Assembly (NCBI RefSeq): GCF_000422485.1
Contig: NZ_AULW01000001.1
Coordinates: forward strand, 310,001 to 374,000
Reading direction: 5' to 3'
DNA from: Paenibacillus pasadenensis DSM 19293
GTDB lineage: Bacteria > Bacillota > Bacilli > Paenibacillales > Paenibacillaceae
Length of the DNA: 64,000 nucleotides
The notes under the pieces are model-generated. The model ran no database searches, was not told where the DNA came from, and saw nothing but the letters and a program-made list of their open reading frames with translations. Both the position numbers and the translations under genes were made by a program. Below, one piece after another: positions 27,310 to 34,978 of the stretch; position 1 is the stretch's first letter, and each line of letters begins with the position of its first letter.

Positions 27310-28100
27310 GACGTTCCTCTTCCTCCCATTTCTCCGGACTCGTACATGAGCGCGGCCAGTCCCGCCAGCCCCGCCGTCTCGGCCCGCAATATTCTCCGTC
27401 CCAGGCCTGCCGCGAGCGCGCCCGCCGCCTGGATCTCCTCCGCCTCGCGGGGGCTGAAGCCGCCCTCGGGCCCGACGACCAGCAGCACCGCATGCGGCTC
27501 GCCGTCCTTCAGGACGCCGCTCTCGCGCGCCTGCCGGATGCGGTCGCCCAGTCCCGTAAGGGCGCCTGGAGCATGGCCCTCTTCCTCGTAGCAGAACAGC
27601 GCCAGATCATGCCGCGGCACGTCGGCGAGCAGCTGCTTCCAGCCATGCACCTCCCGCACCTCGGGCAGGCGGCTGCGATGCGCCTGCTCCGCCGCCTCCT
27701 TGGCGATTTTGCCCCAGCGCTCCAGCCTCTTCGCCTCTTTGCGGGCGTCGTACTGCACGACCATCCGCTCGGATTGAAAAGGCAGGAAGGCGAAGGCGCC
27801 GAGCTCCGTCCCTTTTTGGATGACGAGCTCCATCTTGTCCCCCTTGGGCAAGCCCTGGGCGACCGTCACGCGCCAAAGCGGCTCGCGGTCCATCGGCAGC
27901 CGCTCGGTGATGTCGGCGGTCACTTCCGACGCCGACAGCTCCCTCAGCACGACGCGCGCCTCGAGCGAGACGCCGTCGGCGACGATGACCTCGTCGCCCG
28001 CCTTCATGCGCATGACCTTGACCATATGATGGGCGTCCTCCCCGCGGAGGACGACCGTGGAATCGCCGAACTGCTCCGGCGAGACGAAATATCGCTGCAT
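27297..28100 (-). CDS. rsmE: 16S rRNA m3U1498 methyltransferase RsmE
   Basis: 267-residue SPOUT methyltransferase. An N-terminal PUA-like part (MQRYFVSPEQF...DAHHMVKVMRMKAGDEVIVADG) is followed by the SPOUT core with VAQGLPKGDKMELVIQKGTELG, LLVVGPEGGFSPREAEEI and LGRRILRAETAGLAGLA, the knot motifs that bind SAM. Standard length. Translationally coupled to mtaB by overlap. The gene upstream is divergent. Confidence 0.96.
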   Translation of the reverse strand: MQRYFVSPEQFGDSTVVLRGEDAHHMVKVMRMKAGDEVIVADGVSLEARVVLRELSASEVTADITERLPMDREPLWRVTVAQGLPKGDKMELVIQKGTELGAFAFLPFQSERMVVQYDARKEAKRLERWGKIAKEAAEQAHRSRLPEVREVHGWKQLLADVPRHDLALFCYEEEGHAPGALTGLGDRIRQARESGVLKDGEPHAVLLVVGPEGGFSPREAEEIQAAGALAAGLGRRILRAETAGLAGLAALMYESGEMGGRGTSCHR

Positions 28101-28259
28101 CTCATAACCCCTGTATCGTAAAAGTCATCCTCCATCATACACCTTTTGCGGATGAAAATCCATGCGGGCGGCGGGCAAGCCGCCGCTTGGCGATACATTC
28201 CATGCGGATCTTCCGTCTATTGGGATAGAAATCCAGAATGATGGAAAGAGGGCGATGTC

Positions 28260-28742
28260 ATGCATGATGAGGACCGGCATGGGAGTGGAGGGAGCGCGGC
28301 GCGGCCGAAACCGCCTGTCCCGCCATGGGTCTATCGGGGACTAGCCGTGCTGATCCTCGCTGCCATCGCTGGCCTGTTTCTCGTCGGGTTCCCTCTTTAT
28401 TCCCTCTCGAAGGAGTTCCGGCCCTTCCGCTTGACCGTCGACAACCAGTCCGGCAAGAGCGTCGACGTGCTGGCGATCTCCATCCGCTCGCGGGACGGTT
28501 CGGGAATCGAAGGCGTGAGCTCGCTGGACCGCTTGTCCCGGACTGTGGACAACGGGCGCAAAGCGACGTTCAAGCCGGCGCTGGAGCATGCCGGGGAAGG
28601 GTCGATCTACGTGGAGTACCGGATCGGCGGCGACCGCGATTCCGTGAAGACGGTCGTATGCGGGTACACGGAATATGCCAGCGGGTTTTCCACGTTGACG
28701 CTCAAGGGGACCGAGGTCCAGCTCGAGCAGAACTGCCATTAG
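28260..28742 (+). CDS. Hypothetical single-pass membrane protein
   Basis: 160 residues, family not recognised. A short Gly/Pro/Arg-rich cytoplasmic N-terminus is followed by a membrane helix (about 28-48, LAVLILAAIAGLFLVGFPLYSL) and a beta-rich-looking extracytoplasmic domain (RPFRLTVDNQSGKSVDVLAISIRSRDG...). There are two Cys (VVCGYTEY and the terminal QNCH). The ribosome site AAAGAGGGCG is 5 bases from the ATG. It stands alone on the plus strand between rsmE and the repeat-rich spacer. The domain could be a ligand- or peptidoglycan-facing sensor module, but nothing identifies it. Confidence 0.65.
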   Translation: MHDEDRHGSGGSAARPKPPVPPWVYRGLAVLILAAIAGLFLVGFPLYSLSKEFRPFRLTVDNQSGKSVDVLAISIRSRDGSGIEGVSSLDRLSRTVDNGRKATFKPALEHAGEGSIYVEYRIGGDRDSVKTVVCGYTEYASGFSTLTLKGTEVQLEQNCH

Positions 28743-28766
28743 CTGCTAGAGTGCGCATTCAACCGG

Positions 28767-28840
28767 CTAGGGCGTGTTTGCAGCCTCCGCGTGTTTGCAA
28801 CCTCCGAAGGAAGCAGATGTTGCCGAATTTTCGTTCCCTG
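28767..28840 (+). repeat. Partial, diverged copy of the CTAGGGCGTG element
   Basis: Begins CTAGGGCGTGTTTGCAGC and contains GAAGGAAGCAGATGTTGCCG, matching the interior of the 25.3-kb element in the other orientation. GTGTTTGCA is duplicated near its start. The far terminal repeat is not present. Confidence 0.65.
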
Positions 28841-28863
28841 CAAGGAACGTCCCCGCCCGAATC

Positions 28864-28938
28864 TAACGACTCCTCAGACGCTTAGAACCCCTTTTTCCGC
28901 GTCTCCAAATTTTTAACGACGAATCAGACGCTTAGAAC
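28864..28938. repeat. Direct repeat TAACGAC-N3-TCAGACGCTTAGAACC, 50-bp period
   Basis: Two units (28864-28888 and 28914-28938) differ only at the three central bases. Related inverted pieces (CGTCGTTAGATGCTT and CTAACGATCTGATTCG) follow within 110 bases. Confidence 0.6.
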
Positions 28939-29134
28939 CGCCTTTCGCCTGTTTCCGCACGTTTTTTCGACTATTTTGCACGGCTAAGCTCTTCACGCGT
29001 CGTTAGATGCTTGAGCCGCCCCATTCGGAGCTTCTAACGATCTGATTCGTCGTCAGCGGCCCTCTCCTTTACACTTCGACTGCAACAGCCGCACGCAAAA
29101 CCGAGCGCCTCCGGACGGTGCGATTCGCGCAAGT

Positions 29135-29179
29135 GGGACGATACGGGATTGGGACGATACGCGCGATTGGGACGATGCG
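29135..29179 (+). repeat. Three copies of GGGACGATACG
   Basis: Units start at 29135, 29151 and 29169 (the last as GGGACGATGCG), spaced 16 and 18 bases. No function assigned. Confidence 0.55.
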
Positions 29180-29299
29180 TCGGTGTCATGGAATCTCACG
29201 GAGCGGAATAGAGCGCAGCTGCAACGGTACCGCTTGCTTCCCGATCGGTCCTTTACAGAGGTGGGCTAAGAAGGCGGCCGCTTCAACTAGATGAACGTG

Positions 29300-29335
29300 A
29301 AAAAGGACAAAGCGAGACGATCTCGCTTTGTCCTT
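29300..29335 (-). terminator. Terminator after the site-2 protease gene
   Basis: Perfect 15-base arms (AAGGACAAAGCGAGA and its complement) with a 3-base loop. The minus strand continues in TTTTT. Confidence 0.88.
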
Positions 29336-29360
29336 CTTGCCGTGCGGATTGGGAGTACGA

Positions 29361-30035
29361 TTAAAAAAGAGCTTCAAACCACGTTCGGAACATGCCATGC
29401 AGATCTCCGACAAGAGCCAGATAAGGCTGCAGCGTCGCTCGATTGAGCGCCGGGATGAAGACGATCAGCAAGAAGATGAGGATGCCCCACTGGGAGTATT
29501 GATCGAGCTGGATGCGCGTGCGGCGCGGCAGCAGCTCGTACAGGATGCGATAGCCGTCGAGCGGCGGCAGCGGCAGCAGGTTGAACAGGAACAGCATGCC
29601 GTTCAGATAGATGAAGTAGTGCAGGAAGATCGAAAGTGCCTCGACGACGCGATCCGAAGCGCCGAGCAGCAGATCCGTCGAGTTGAAAAGCTGCCATAAA
29701 AACGCGCCGACCGCCATCAGCACCAGGTTGCTGAGCGGACCGACGAGCGCGACGACGATGTTCATGAGACGCGGCCGCTTGAAGTTGAGCGGGTTGACCG
29801 GCACCGGCTTCGCCCAGCCGAAGCCGGCGATCAGGATCAGGAACGTGCCGAGGAAATCGAGATGCACGGCCGGATTGAGCGTCACCCGGCCTTGCTTGTA
29901 CGCCGTATCGTCGCCGAACTTGTACGCGGCATAGGCATGCGCGAACTCATGCAGCGTGAACGCGATGATGAGCACGAGCGCGATGAACGGCAGCTCGTCG
30001 AGCGGAAAGCGAATGAGGCTTTGCAATCCCTCCAT
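29361..30035 (-). CDS. Site-2 protease family membrane metalloprotease
   Basis: 224-residue intramembrane zinc protease of the small YwhC/FtsH-independent S2P type. Zinc motif HEFAH is at residues 29-33, in the first membrane helix. The third ligand is in NLLPLPPLDGYRIL (Asp160). There are about five hydrophobic helices. Substrates of this subgroup are unknown; larger S2Ps cleave anti-sigma factors or SpoIVF-type targets. It lies 6 bases after prmA, so it is co-transcribed, and ends at a strong terminator. Confidence 0.92.
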   Translation of the reverse strand: MEGLQSLIRFPLDELPFIALVLIIAFTLHEFAHAYAAYKFGDDTAYKQGRVTLNPAVHLDFLGTFLILIAGFGWAKPVPVNPLNFKRPRLMNIVVALVGPLSNLVLMAVGAFLWQLFNSTDLLLGASDRVVEALSIFLHYFIYLNGMLFLFNLLPLPPLDGYRILYELLPRRTRIQLDQYSQWGILIFLLIVFIPALNRATLQPYLALVGDLHGMFRTWFEALF

Positions 30036-30041
30036 CCGCGC

Positions 30042-31097
30042 CTACCCTTCGCCTTTCGGCTTCGCCGCCACGAAGGCGATCCATTTGTCCTCGCGGACGC
30101 GCTCGACGATCTCGAAGCCCGCGGCGAGCAGCGCCGCGGCGACCGTCTCTTCCTTGTTCTCGTAGATGCCGCTGGCGATGTACGTGCCGCCCGGCTTCAG
30201 CGCCGCATAGACGTCGTCGAGGAACAGCAGGATGATCTCGGCGAGGATGTTGGCGACAATCAGGTCGCACGGCACGCGGACGATCAGCGGCTCGTTCACG
30301 GCCCGCTCGGCCAGCTCCGCCCGCACCTTGGCCTCGATCGGATTGGACTCGGAGCTCCAGGAGGACGCCTCGCCGCTGCTGATCTTGAGCACGCCGAGCA
30401 GATCGCTCTGGAGCGCCTGGATGCGGTCCTCGAGCCCGTTCAGGCGGGCGTTCTCGATCGCGCTCGAGACGGCGACCGGGTCGAGGTCGACCGCGAGCAC
30501 GCGGCTCGCGCCGAGCTTGACCGCTCCGATCGCCAGAATGCCGGAGCCGGTGCCGACGTCGATGACCTCGTCGCCCTCGCGGACCGTGGACTCCAGCGCG
30601 CGCAGGCAGAGCGACGTCGTCGGATGCGTGCCGGTGCCGAACGCCATGCCGGGATCGATCTCGATGACCAGCTCCTCCGAGGTCGCCTCGTACTCTTCCC
30701 AGGTCGGCTTGATCGTCAGCCGCTCCGAGACGCGGATCGGCTTGAAATACTGCTTCCAGGCGGTCGCCCAGTCGTTCTCGTCGACCGTCACGACCGAGAT
30801 GTCGGCCGGCCCGGGGTCGATCTCGTACGTCCGCAGCTCTTCGATGCGGGGACGGACCGCCTTCACATGCGCGTCCATGTCCTCGTCTTCGTTGAAGTAG
30901 CCCTTGATGACGACGAAGCCCTCCGGGATGTCGTTCAGCGGCAGCTCGTACCACTGCCCGAAGCTCAGGTCGCGCCGCCGCTCCAGCGAGCCGGACTCCT
31001 CGATCGACACGCCTCCCGCTCCCTGCTCATGCAGGAAATTGGAAATCATCTCGACCGCTTCCTCGGTCGTATAGATCGTCAGTTCATGGTATTTCAT
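30042..31097 (-). CDS. prmA: Ribosomal protein L11 methyltransferase
   Basis: PrmA trimethylates ribosomal protein L11. The N-terminal substrate-recognition domain (MKYHELTIYTTEEAVEMISNFLHEQGAGGVSIEES) is joined to a Rossmann methyltransferase domain with GMAFGTGTHPTTSLCLRALE, VIDVGTGSGILAIGAVKLGA and DLIVANILAEIIL. 351 residues; B. subtilis PrmA has about 311, and the extra length includes an insert (SGEASSWSSESN) near residue 245. The position matches yqeT in the dnaJ-yqeT-yqeU order, except that a large block now separates it from dnaJ. Confidence 0.95.
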   Translation of the reverse strand: MKYHELTIYTTEEAVEMISNFLHEQGAGGVSIEESGSLERRRDLSFGQWYELPLNDIPEGFVVIKGYFNEDEDMDAHVKAVRPRIEELRTYEIDPGPADISVVTVDENDWATAWKQYFKPIRVSERLTIKPTWEEYEATSEELVIEIDPGMAFGTGTHPTTSLCLRALESTVREGDEVIDVGTGSGILAIGAVKLGASRVLAVDLDPVAVSSAIENARLNGLEDRIQALQSDLLGVLKISSGEASSWSSESNPIEAKVRAELAERAVNEPLIVRVPCDLIVANILAEIILLFLDDVYAALKPGGTYIASGIYENKEETVAAALLAAGFEIVERVREDKWIAFVAAKPKGEG

Positions 31098-31138
31098 CGG
31101 TGCAGCCCCACTCCTCTTCGCCTACTGGCTTATCCCGT

Positions 31139-33001
31139 CTATCTTACACCAGATCGGAGAGGGGTTTCAAAATGCGAGCGCCTCAGCAGCTGGAACGGAT
31201 TGGCTCCGGTCCCTTTGCCGGAAGGCATCGCTCCGGGCACTCCGTCGGACTCGAGCAGCGGAACGACGATCTGCTTGAGCGGCCACTCCTCGCTTTCGAA
31301 AATGGCGCGCTCGAGGCGGCCTCGATCCTGCTCCGGCAGCCCGGCAGCGGCGAATGCCTTGCGCCAGGCGCTCTCGGTCGAGCGCCACAGCCGCCGCTCC
31401 GGAATGCCGTATGCGGCGGCCAGCGATTCCAGGATGGACGCCAGATTGACTTGCGTGCCGAGCGACTGCACATAAAAGATCAGCTTTTCCGGCGTCTCGT
31501 TGTACAGGCTGTTGGAGTAGCCGGGACGGATGCGGTAGAGCGGGTCGCCGATGCCGTGCCGCTCGAGATAAGCCGGATGCAGCCGCACGGAGTCGTGGTC
31601 GCGGAACAGCAGGCCGTGCGGACGATTGCCGCTCAGCACCAGGCAGCAGTTCTGGCCGTGGATCTCCGGCACGATGCCTATCTTGAACAGGCGCATGACG
31701 ATGTCGTAGAACAGCTCGGCCGTTTCTTCGTAGAAGGCGGCCGCTTCCTCCGCGGATACGTCCTTTCCGAGCAGCTCCGAGAGGAAATGGCCCTCCTTCC
31801 TCTGCACGCCGAGCGATGCCATCGGCACGGCTCTGCGGCCCTCGGCCAGCGCCTCCGCCGGCAGCTTGCGGATCTGCGCGGCGAGATGGCGGGGGCGGTC
31901 GTCGAACAGCCCCATCGGCTCCGGCAAGAACCCCCACCAGTTGCGCTCCTCGCACAAGAAGACGCGGTCCGCCAGCGCCGCGTCCCGGGCGAGCGCCTCG
32001 CGGAACATCCGCTCGCCCGCCAGTCCGTTCAGCAGCTTGACGACCGGCAAGTAGCGGGCGGCGCCGAGCGACAGGACGCTGAGCGGCAGCTTGAGCATCC
32101 GCTCCGGATCGTCCGGCGAGGCGAACGTCCGGATCGAGGAGGTCGCGAGGAAGCGGCCCGCCTCGACGTCCAGCACGACGATCGTCCCGTCGGCTATCTC
32201 GTCTCCGAATTCGGGCTTGATCTTGTGCTCCAGCTGCCAAGGATGAACGGGCAGCGCCATGTAGCCGGCTTCCGACAGCCGCCTGTGCGCCAGCTCGGCC
32301 TCCACAGCGGCTCTTTCCCGCCCGTCGAGCAGATCGAGCGGCTCGGCCTCGTCCGCCAGGCTGCCCCGCTGGATGCTCTCCTGCTTGACCGCGACCCAGC
32401 GCATCGCGGCCGGCCGGCCGAACTCGGCCATGCAGGCGGCGTAGTCTTCATCCGACAAGCCGATTTTGGCCTTGGCGAGAGGGTGGAACGGACGGTCGCG
32501 CAGCGAAGCGATCCTCTCGCCTTTAAGCAGCCAGGCAAACGGCGTCTGCGGCGCGAAGCCGAGCGGCTCAGCCGTCCGTTCCAAGCTCAGCTCCAGCTGG
32601 CGAGCCGCGATGTCGAGCCCTTCCAGAAATTCGCTCGTCCCGCGCCTGGCGAACGCCTCCGGCGACAGGACGGCCCGGAACACGGCCTCGCATGCTTCCC
32701 GCGGCGAGGCCGTCTGCCTCCAGCCGCCTTCCCCGTTTCGGACATAGACCGGAGAAGCCGCATCCCACACATGCCGCTGCCGGATGCCCGGCTCGAACAG
32801 GAACCGGAGCGCTCCGTCATAGACGAGCGAGCTGCCGCTTCCGTTGAACAGCGGCGCCAGCTCCGGCCGAGCGGCGAGCGGGCCCGCGACGCGGTCATCG
32901 AGCGGAATGAGCTCCTCGAACAGCAGCGCATCCATCAGATCCTTCATGATCTGACGCTGCGCCTCGCTGCCCTCGATCGGAACCTTGGCCGTCTGCATCA
33001 T
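31139..33001 (-). CDS. NIS siderophore synthetase, IucA/IucC family (AcsA/SbnC-position)
   Basis: 620-residue ATP-dependent synthetase that joins a carboxylate to an amine or alcohol through an acyl-adenylate. Family motifs: HPLAKAKIGLS (ATP-binding HPxxK region), VHPWQLEHKI, and HGQNCCLV (His-x-Gln-Asn near the adenylate site). By gene order it corresponds to AcsA (achromobactin) or SbnC (staphyloferrin B), the subgroup that attaches 2-oxoglutarate. That subtype is inferred, not read from residues. Last gene of the operon. Its N-terminus overlaps the decarboxylase frame by 107 bases; if the decarboxylase really ends earlier, the ATG of MMQTAK stands. A later in-frame start (MKDLMDAL) is possible. 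Confidence 0.9.
   Translation of the reverse strand: MMQTAKVPIEGSEAQRQIMKDLMDALLFEELIPLDDRVAGPLAARPELAPLFNGSGSSLVYDGALRFLFEPGIRQRHVWDAASPVYVRNGEGGWRQTASPREACEAVFRAVLSPEAFARRGTSEFLEGLDIAARQLELSLERTAEPLGFAPQTPFAWLLKGERIASLRDRPFHPLAKAKIGLSDEDYAACMAEFGRPAAMRWVAVKQESIQRGSLADEAEPLDLLDGRERAAVEAELAHRRLSEAGYMALPVHPWQLEHKIKPEFGDEIADGTIVVLDVEAGRFLATSSIRTFASPDDPERMLKLPLSVLSLGAARYLPVVKLLNGLAGERMFREALARDAALADRVFLCEERNWWGFLPEPMGLFDDRPRHLAAQIRKLPAEALAEGRRAVPMASLGVQRKEGHFLSELLGKDVSAEEAAAFYEETAELFYDIVMRLFKIGIVPEIHGQNCCLVLSGNRPHGLLFRDHDSVRLHPAYLERHGIGDPLYRIRPGYSNSLYNETPEKLIFYVQSLGTQVNLASILESLAAAYGIPERRLWRSTESAWRKAFAAAGLPEQDRGRLERAIFESEEWPLKQIVVPLLESDGVPGAMPSGKGTGANPFQLLRRSHFETPLRSGVR
31141..31170 (-). promoter_or_regulatory. 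Candidate promoter of prmA, inside the end of the NIS gene
   Basis: TTGAAA, 18 bases, TAAGAT on the minus strand. It would let prmA be expressed independently of the iron-regulated operon upstream. No clear terminator separates the two. Confidence 0.4.
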
Positions 33002-34202
33002 CGTTTCCCCCTGTCAAATAGTGAAATTCCGGATGCGGATGACCTAAAAAATCATGATGCGAGATCGTCCAGCAGTAGGCTCCGGACTGCTCGAGCACGA
33101 CCACGTCGCCGACCCGCAGCCTCTCTACGGAAGCGTCCGCATGCAGCCGGTCCTTCGGCGTGCACAGCTCGCCGGCGATCGTGACCAGCCCGCCCTCCAC
33201 GGAGGGGCGCTCGAACGGATAGGGCCAGCGCTCCGAGCTCACGACATGGAACGGATGGTCATGCCCCCAGGAAGCAGGCAGCCGGTTGTGATGCGTCCCG
33301 CCCCGCACGACGGCGAAATGCCGTCCGTGCGAGCTCTTGATGTCGACGACCTCGGCAGCGTAGCAGCCGTAGTTCGCGACGATGAACCGGCCCGGCTCGA
33401 AAAACAGCTCCGTTTCTCCCAGACGCTCCTCGATGCCCCGCTCCCGCAGCAGGCCGGTGAACCGCTCCCAGTCGAAGCCCGGCGTCCCGTCGTACGTCAC
33501 GCCGAAGCCGCCGCCGGCATTGAGGACGCGGATGTCGAGCCCGCGCGCCTTCCACTCCTCGGCTTTGGCCACGTACAGCTCGATCATGGCGGCATGCAGC
33601 TCGGCATCCGGATTGTTCGACAAGGAGTGGAAATGAAGTCCGCGGCAGAGGACGAACCGATTGTCCGGCGAACGGAGCAGGGCGAGCGCCTCCTCCAGAT
33701 GCGATTCGTCCATTCCGAACGGACTCGGCCGTCCGCCCATGACAATCGCGGTCTGCGGCAGCTGCCCCGAGCTCAGGTTGACCCGCAGCAGCACCTCGAC
33801 CGGCTGCCTCCGGCGGGCGGCGATCCAGATGATCTTGCGCAGCTCGAGCAGGCTCTCGACATGGAGATAGGCCACGCCGAGCTCCAGCGCCGCCTCCAGC
33901 TCGGCATCCTTCTTGCCCGGCCCGCCGAACAGGATGCGCGCCTCTGCGGACACCTCCCGCACTCGCCGCAGCTCCCCGATCGAAGCGACCTCGAAGCCGG
34001 CGACGACCGGCAGCAGCGCCTCGATCAGGCGCGGATCGGGATTCGCCTTGATCGCGTAGAACAGCTTGCCTTGACGCGGCAAGCCGGGCAGCAGGGACGA
34101 GGCATGCCGCCGGATGCCTTCGAGATCGTACACATAGGCGCAGACCGGATCGCTCTTCTGCCGCTGCCATTGCTGGATCAGCGCCTCCACTTGCCGCTTC
34201 AT
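32895..34202 (-). CDS. PLP-dependent decarboxylase, group III/LysA fold (SbnH/AcsE-like)
   Basis: 435-residue diaminopimelate/ornithine decarboxylase-type enzyme. The PLP lysine is in LFYAIKANPDP (Lys52), the glycine loop is GGGFGV, the phosphate/active-site block is FEPGRFIVANYG, and the catalytic Cys is in GELCTPKDRL. In staphyloferrin B, SbnH decarboxylates a citryl-diaminopropionate intermediate; in achromobactin, AcsE decarboxylates citryl-serine. The protein body ends at HHDFLGHPHPEFHYL (about residue 398), near the usual family length of 400. The last 35 residues (TGGNDDADGQG...) are read from the next gene's sequence in another frame and look unnatural; a one-base change near the boundary could explain this. 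The ATG overlaps the aldolase stop by 4 bases. Confidence 0.9.
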   Translation of the reverse strand: MKRQVEALIQQWQRQKSDPVCAYVYDLEGIRRHASSLLPGLPRQGKLFYAIKANPDPRLIEALLPVVAGFEVASIGELRRVREVSAEARILFGGPGKKDAELEAALELGVAYLHVESLLELRKIIWIAARRRQPVEVLLRVNLSSGQLPQTAIVMGGRPSPFGMDESHLEEALALLRSPDNRFVLCRGLHFHSLSNNPDAELHAAMIELYVAKAEEWKARGLDIRVLNAGGGFGVTYDGTPGFDWERFTGLLRERGIEERLGETELFFEPGRFIVANYGCYAAEVVDIKSSHGRHFAVVRGGTHHNRLPASWGHDHPFHVVSSERWPYPFERPSVEGGLVTIAGELCTPKDRLHADASVERLRVGDVVVLEQSGAYCWTISHHDFLGHPHPEFHYLTGGNDDADGQGSDRGQRGAASDHEGSDGCAAVRGAHSAR

Positions 34203-34978
34203 GAGCTCATCTCCGTTCCTGCCGCATAGTCCGCCTTCTTTTGCGCGTAGGCCCGAAACGCGGTGTTGCGGTCGTCGCCGAGCACGAAAATGCGCACGCC
34301 GCGCTCGCTCCACCGCCGATGGCCGTCCTTGCCACGCAGTACGGCCGCATAAGGGACGCCGCAAGCGACGGCGGCGGCATGCAGCTGGTCCAGCGCCGCC
34401 GCGACCGCCGGATGCTCGGTCTGCCACGGCACCCCGAGCGACTGCGAAAGGTCCGCCGCCCCCTCCAGCACAAAATCGACATGCGGAGCGCTCAAGATGT
34501 CCATGCTGCGGCGGACGCCCTCCGCGCTCTCGATCATCGGCACGATCATCAGCTCCTCGTTCGCCCGGACGATATAGTCGGTCAGCGGGTATTTGGCGAA
34601 ATCGCCTGGACGGCCGCTGTTCAGGCTGCGCCTGCCGACCGGATGATAAAAGGCGTGCCGAACCGCCTCCTCCAGCTGCTCCGGCGCTTCCACGGCCGGG
34701 ATGACGATTCCTTGGGCGCCGCAGTCGAGCGCCTTGAGGATCTCGATCCGATCCACCGCGGATATGCGGACGAGCGGCGTCAGATCGTGCAGCTCCGCCG
34801 CCCTCACCATATCCTCGACGGTCTCCCAATTCGTCGAGGCATGCTCCAGGTCGATGATGACGAAGTCGTAGTCCGCGCGACCGATCAGCTCCACGACGAT
34901 CGGATGGGGAATCGAGACGAACAGTCCGCATGCCTGCTGCCCTTCCCGCAGCTTGGCCTTCAGCCGGTTCGGCCTCAT
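34199..34978 (-). CDS. HpcH/HpaI aldolase-family citrate synthase (SbnG/AcsB-like)
   Basis: 259-residue TIM-barrel enzyme of the HpcH/HpaI aldolase family. The opening MRPNRLKAKLREGQQACGLFVSIPHPIVVELIGRADYDFVIIDLEHA closely follows SbnG, the citrate synthase dedicated to staphyloferrin B, where it supplies citrate when the TCA cycle is off. Metal-ligand regions MIESAEGV and EGAADLSQSLG are present. It lies between an NIS synthetase (4-base overlap) and the decarboxylase (4-base overlap), the same F-G-H order as sbnF-sbnG-sbnH. A role in citrate supply for the siderophore is well supported. Confidence 0.9.
   Translation of the reverse strand: MRPNRLKAKLREGQQACGLFVSIPHPIVVELIGRADYDFVIIDLEHASTNWETVEDMVRAAELHDLTPLVRISAVDRIEILKALDCGAQGIVIPAVEAPEQLEEAVRHAFYHPVGRRSLNSGRPGDFAKYPLTDYIVRANEELMIVPMIESAEGVRRSMDILSAPHVDFVLEGAADLSQSLGVPWQTEHPAVAAALDQLHAAAVACGVPYAAVLRGKDGHRRWSERGVRIFVLGDDRNTAFRAYAQKKADYAAGTEMSS

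Larger units (their letters stand above)
28743..29360. other. Gene-free spacer with several repeat types
   Basis: No convincing gene. It holds a partial copy of the CTAGGGCGTG element, a 50-bp-spaced direct repeat with inverted relatives, an 11-mer repeated three times, and a terminator for the opposite-strand protease gene. Base composition is more AT-rich than the flanking genes. Confidence 0.7.

Noticed and set aside
28864-29060. Possible CRISPR array in the repeat-rich spacer
   Set aside because: Only two direct units with three differing bases, and no cas genes nearby.
29186-29413. 75-codon minus-strand frame near the end of the site-2 protease gene
   Set aside because: It runs across the strong terminator hairpin and into the protease gene in another frame, and has no ribosome site or family match.
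32895-34931. A 678-codon fusion reading from the aldolase region into the decarboxylase
   Set aside because: The first 240 residues are out-of-frame aldolase sequence. The decarboxylase begins at the ATG of MKRQVEAL, overlapping the aldolase stop by 4 bases.
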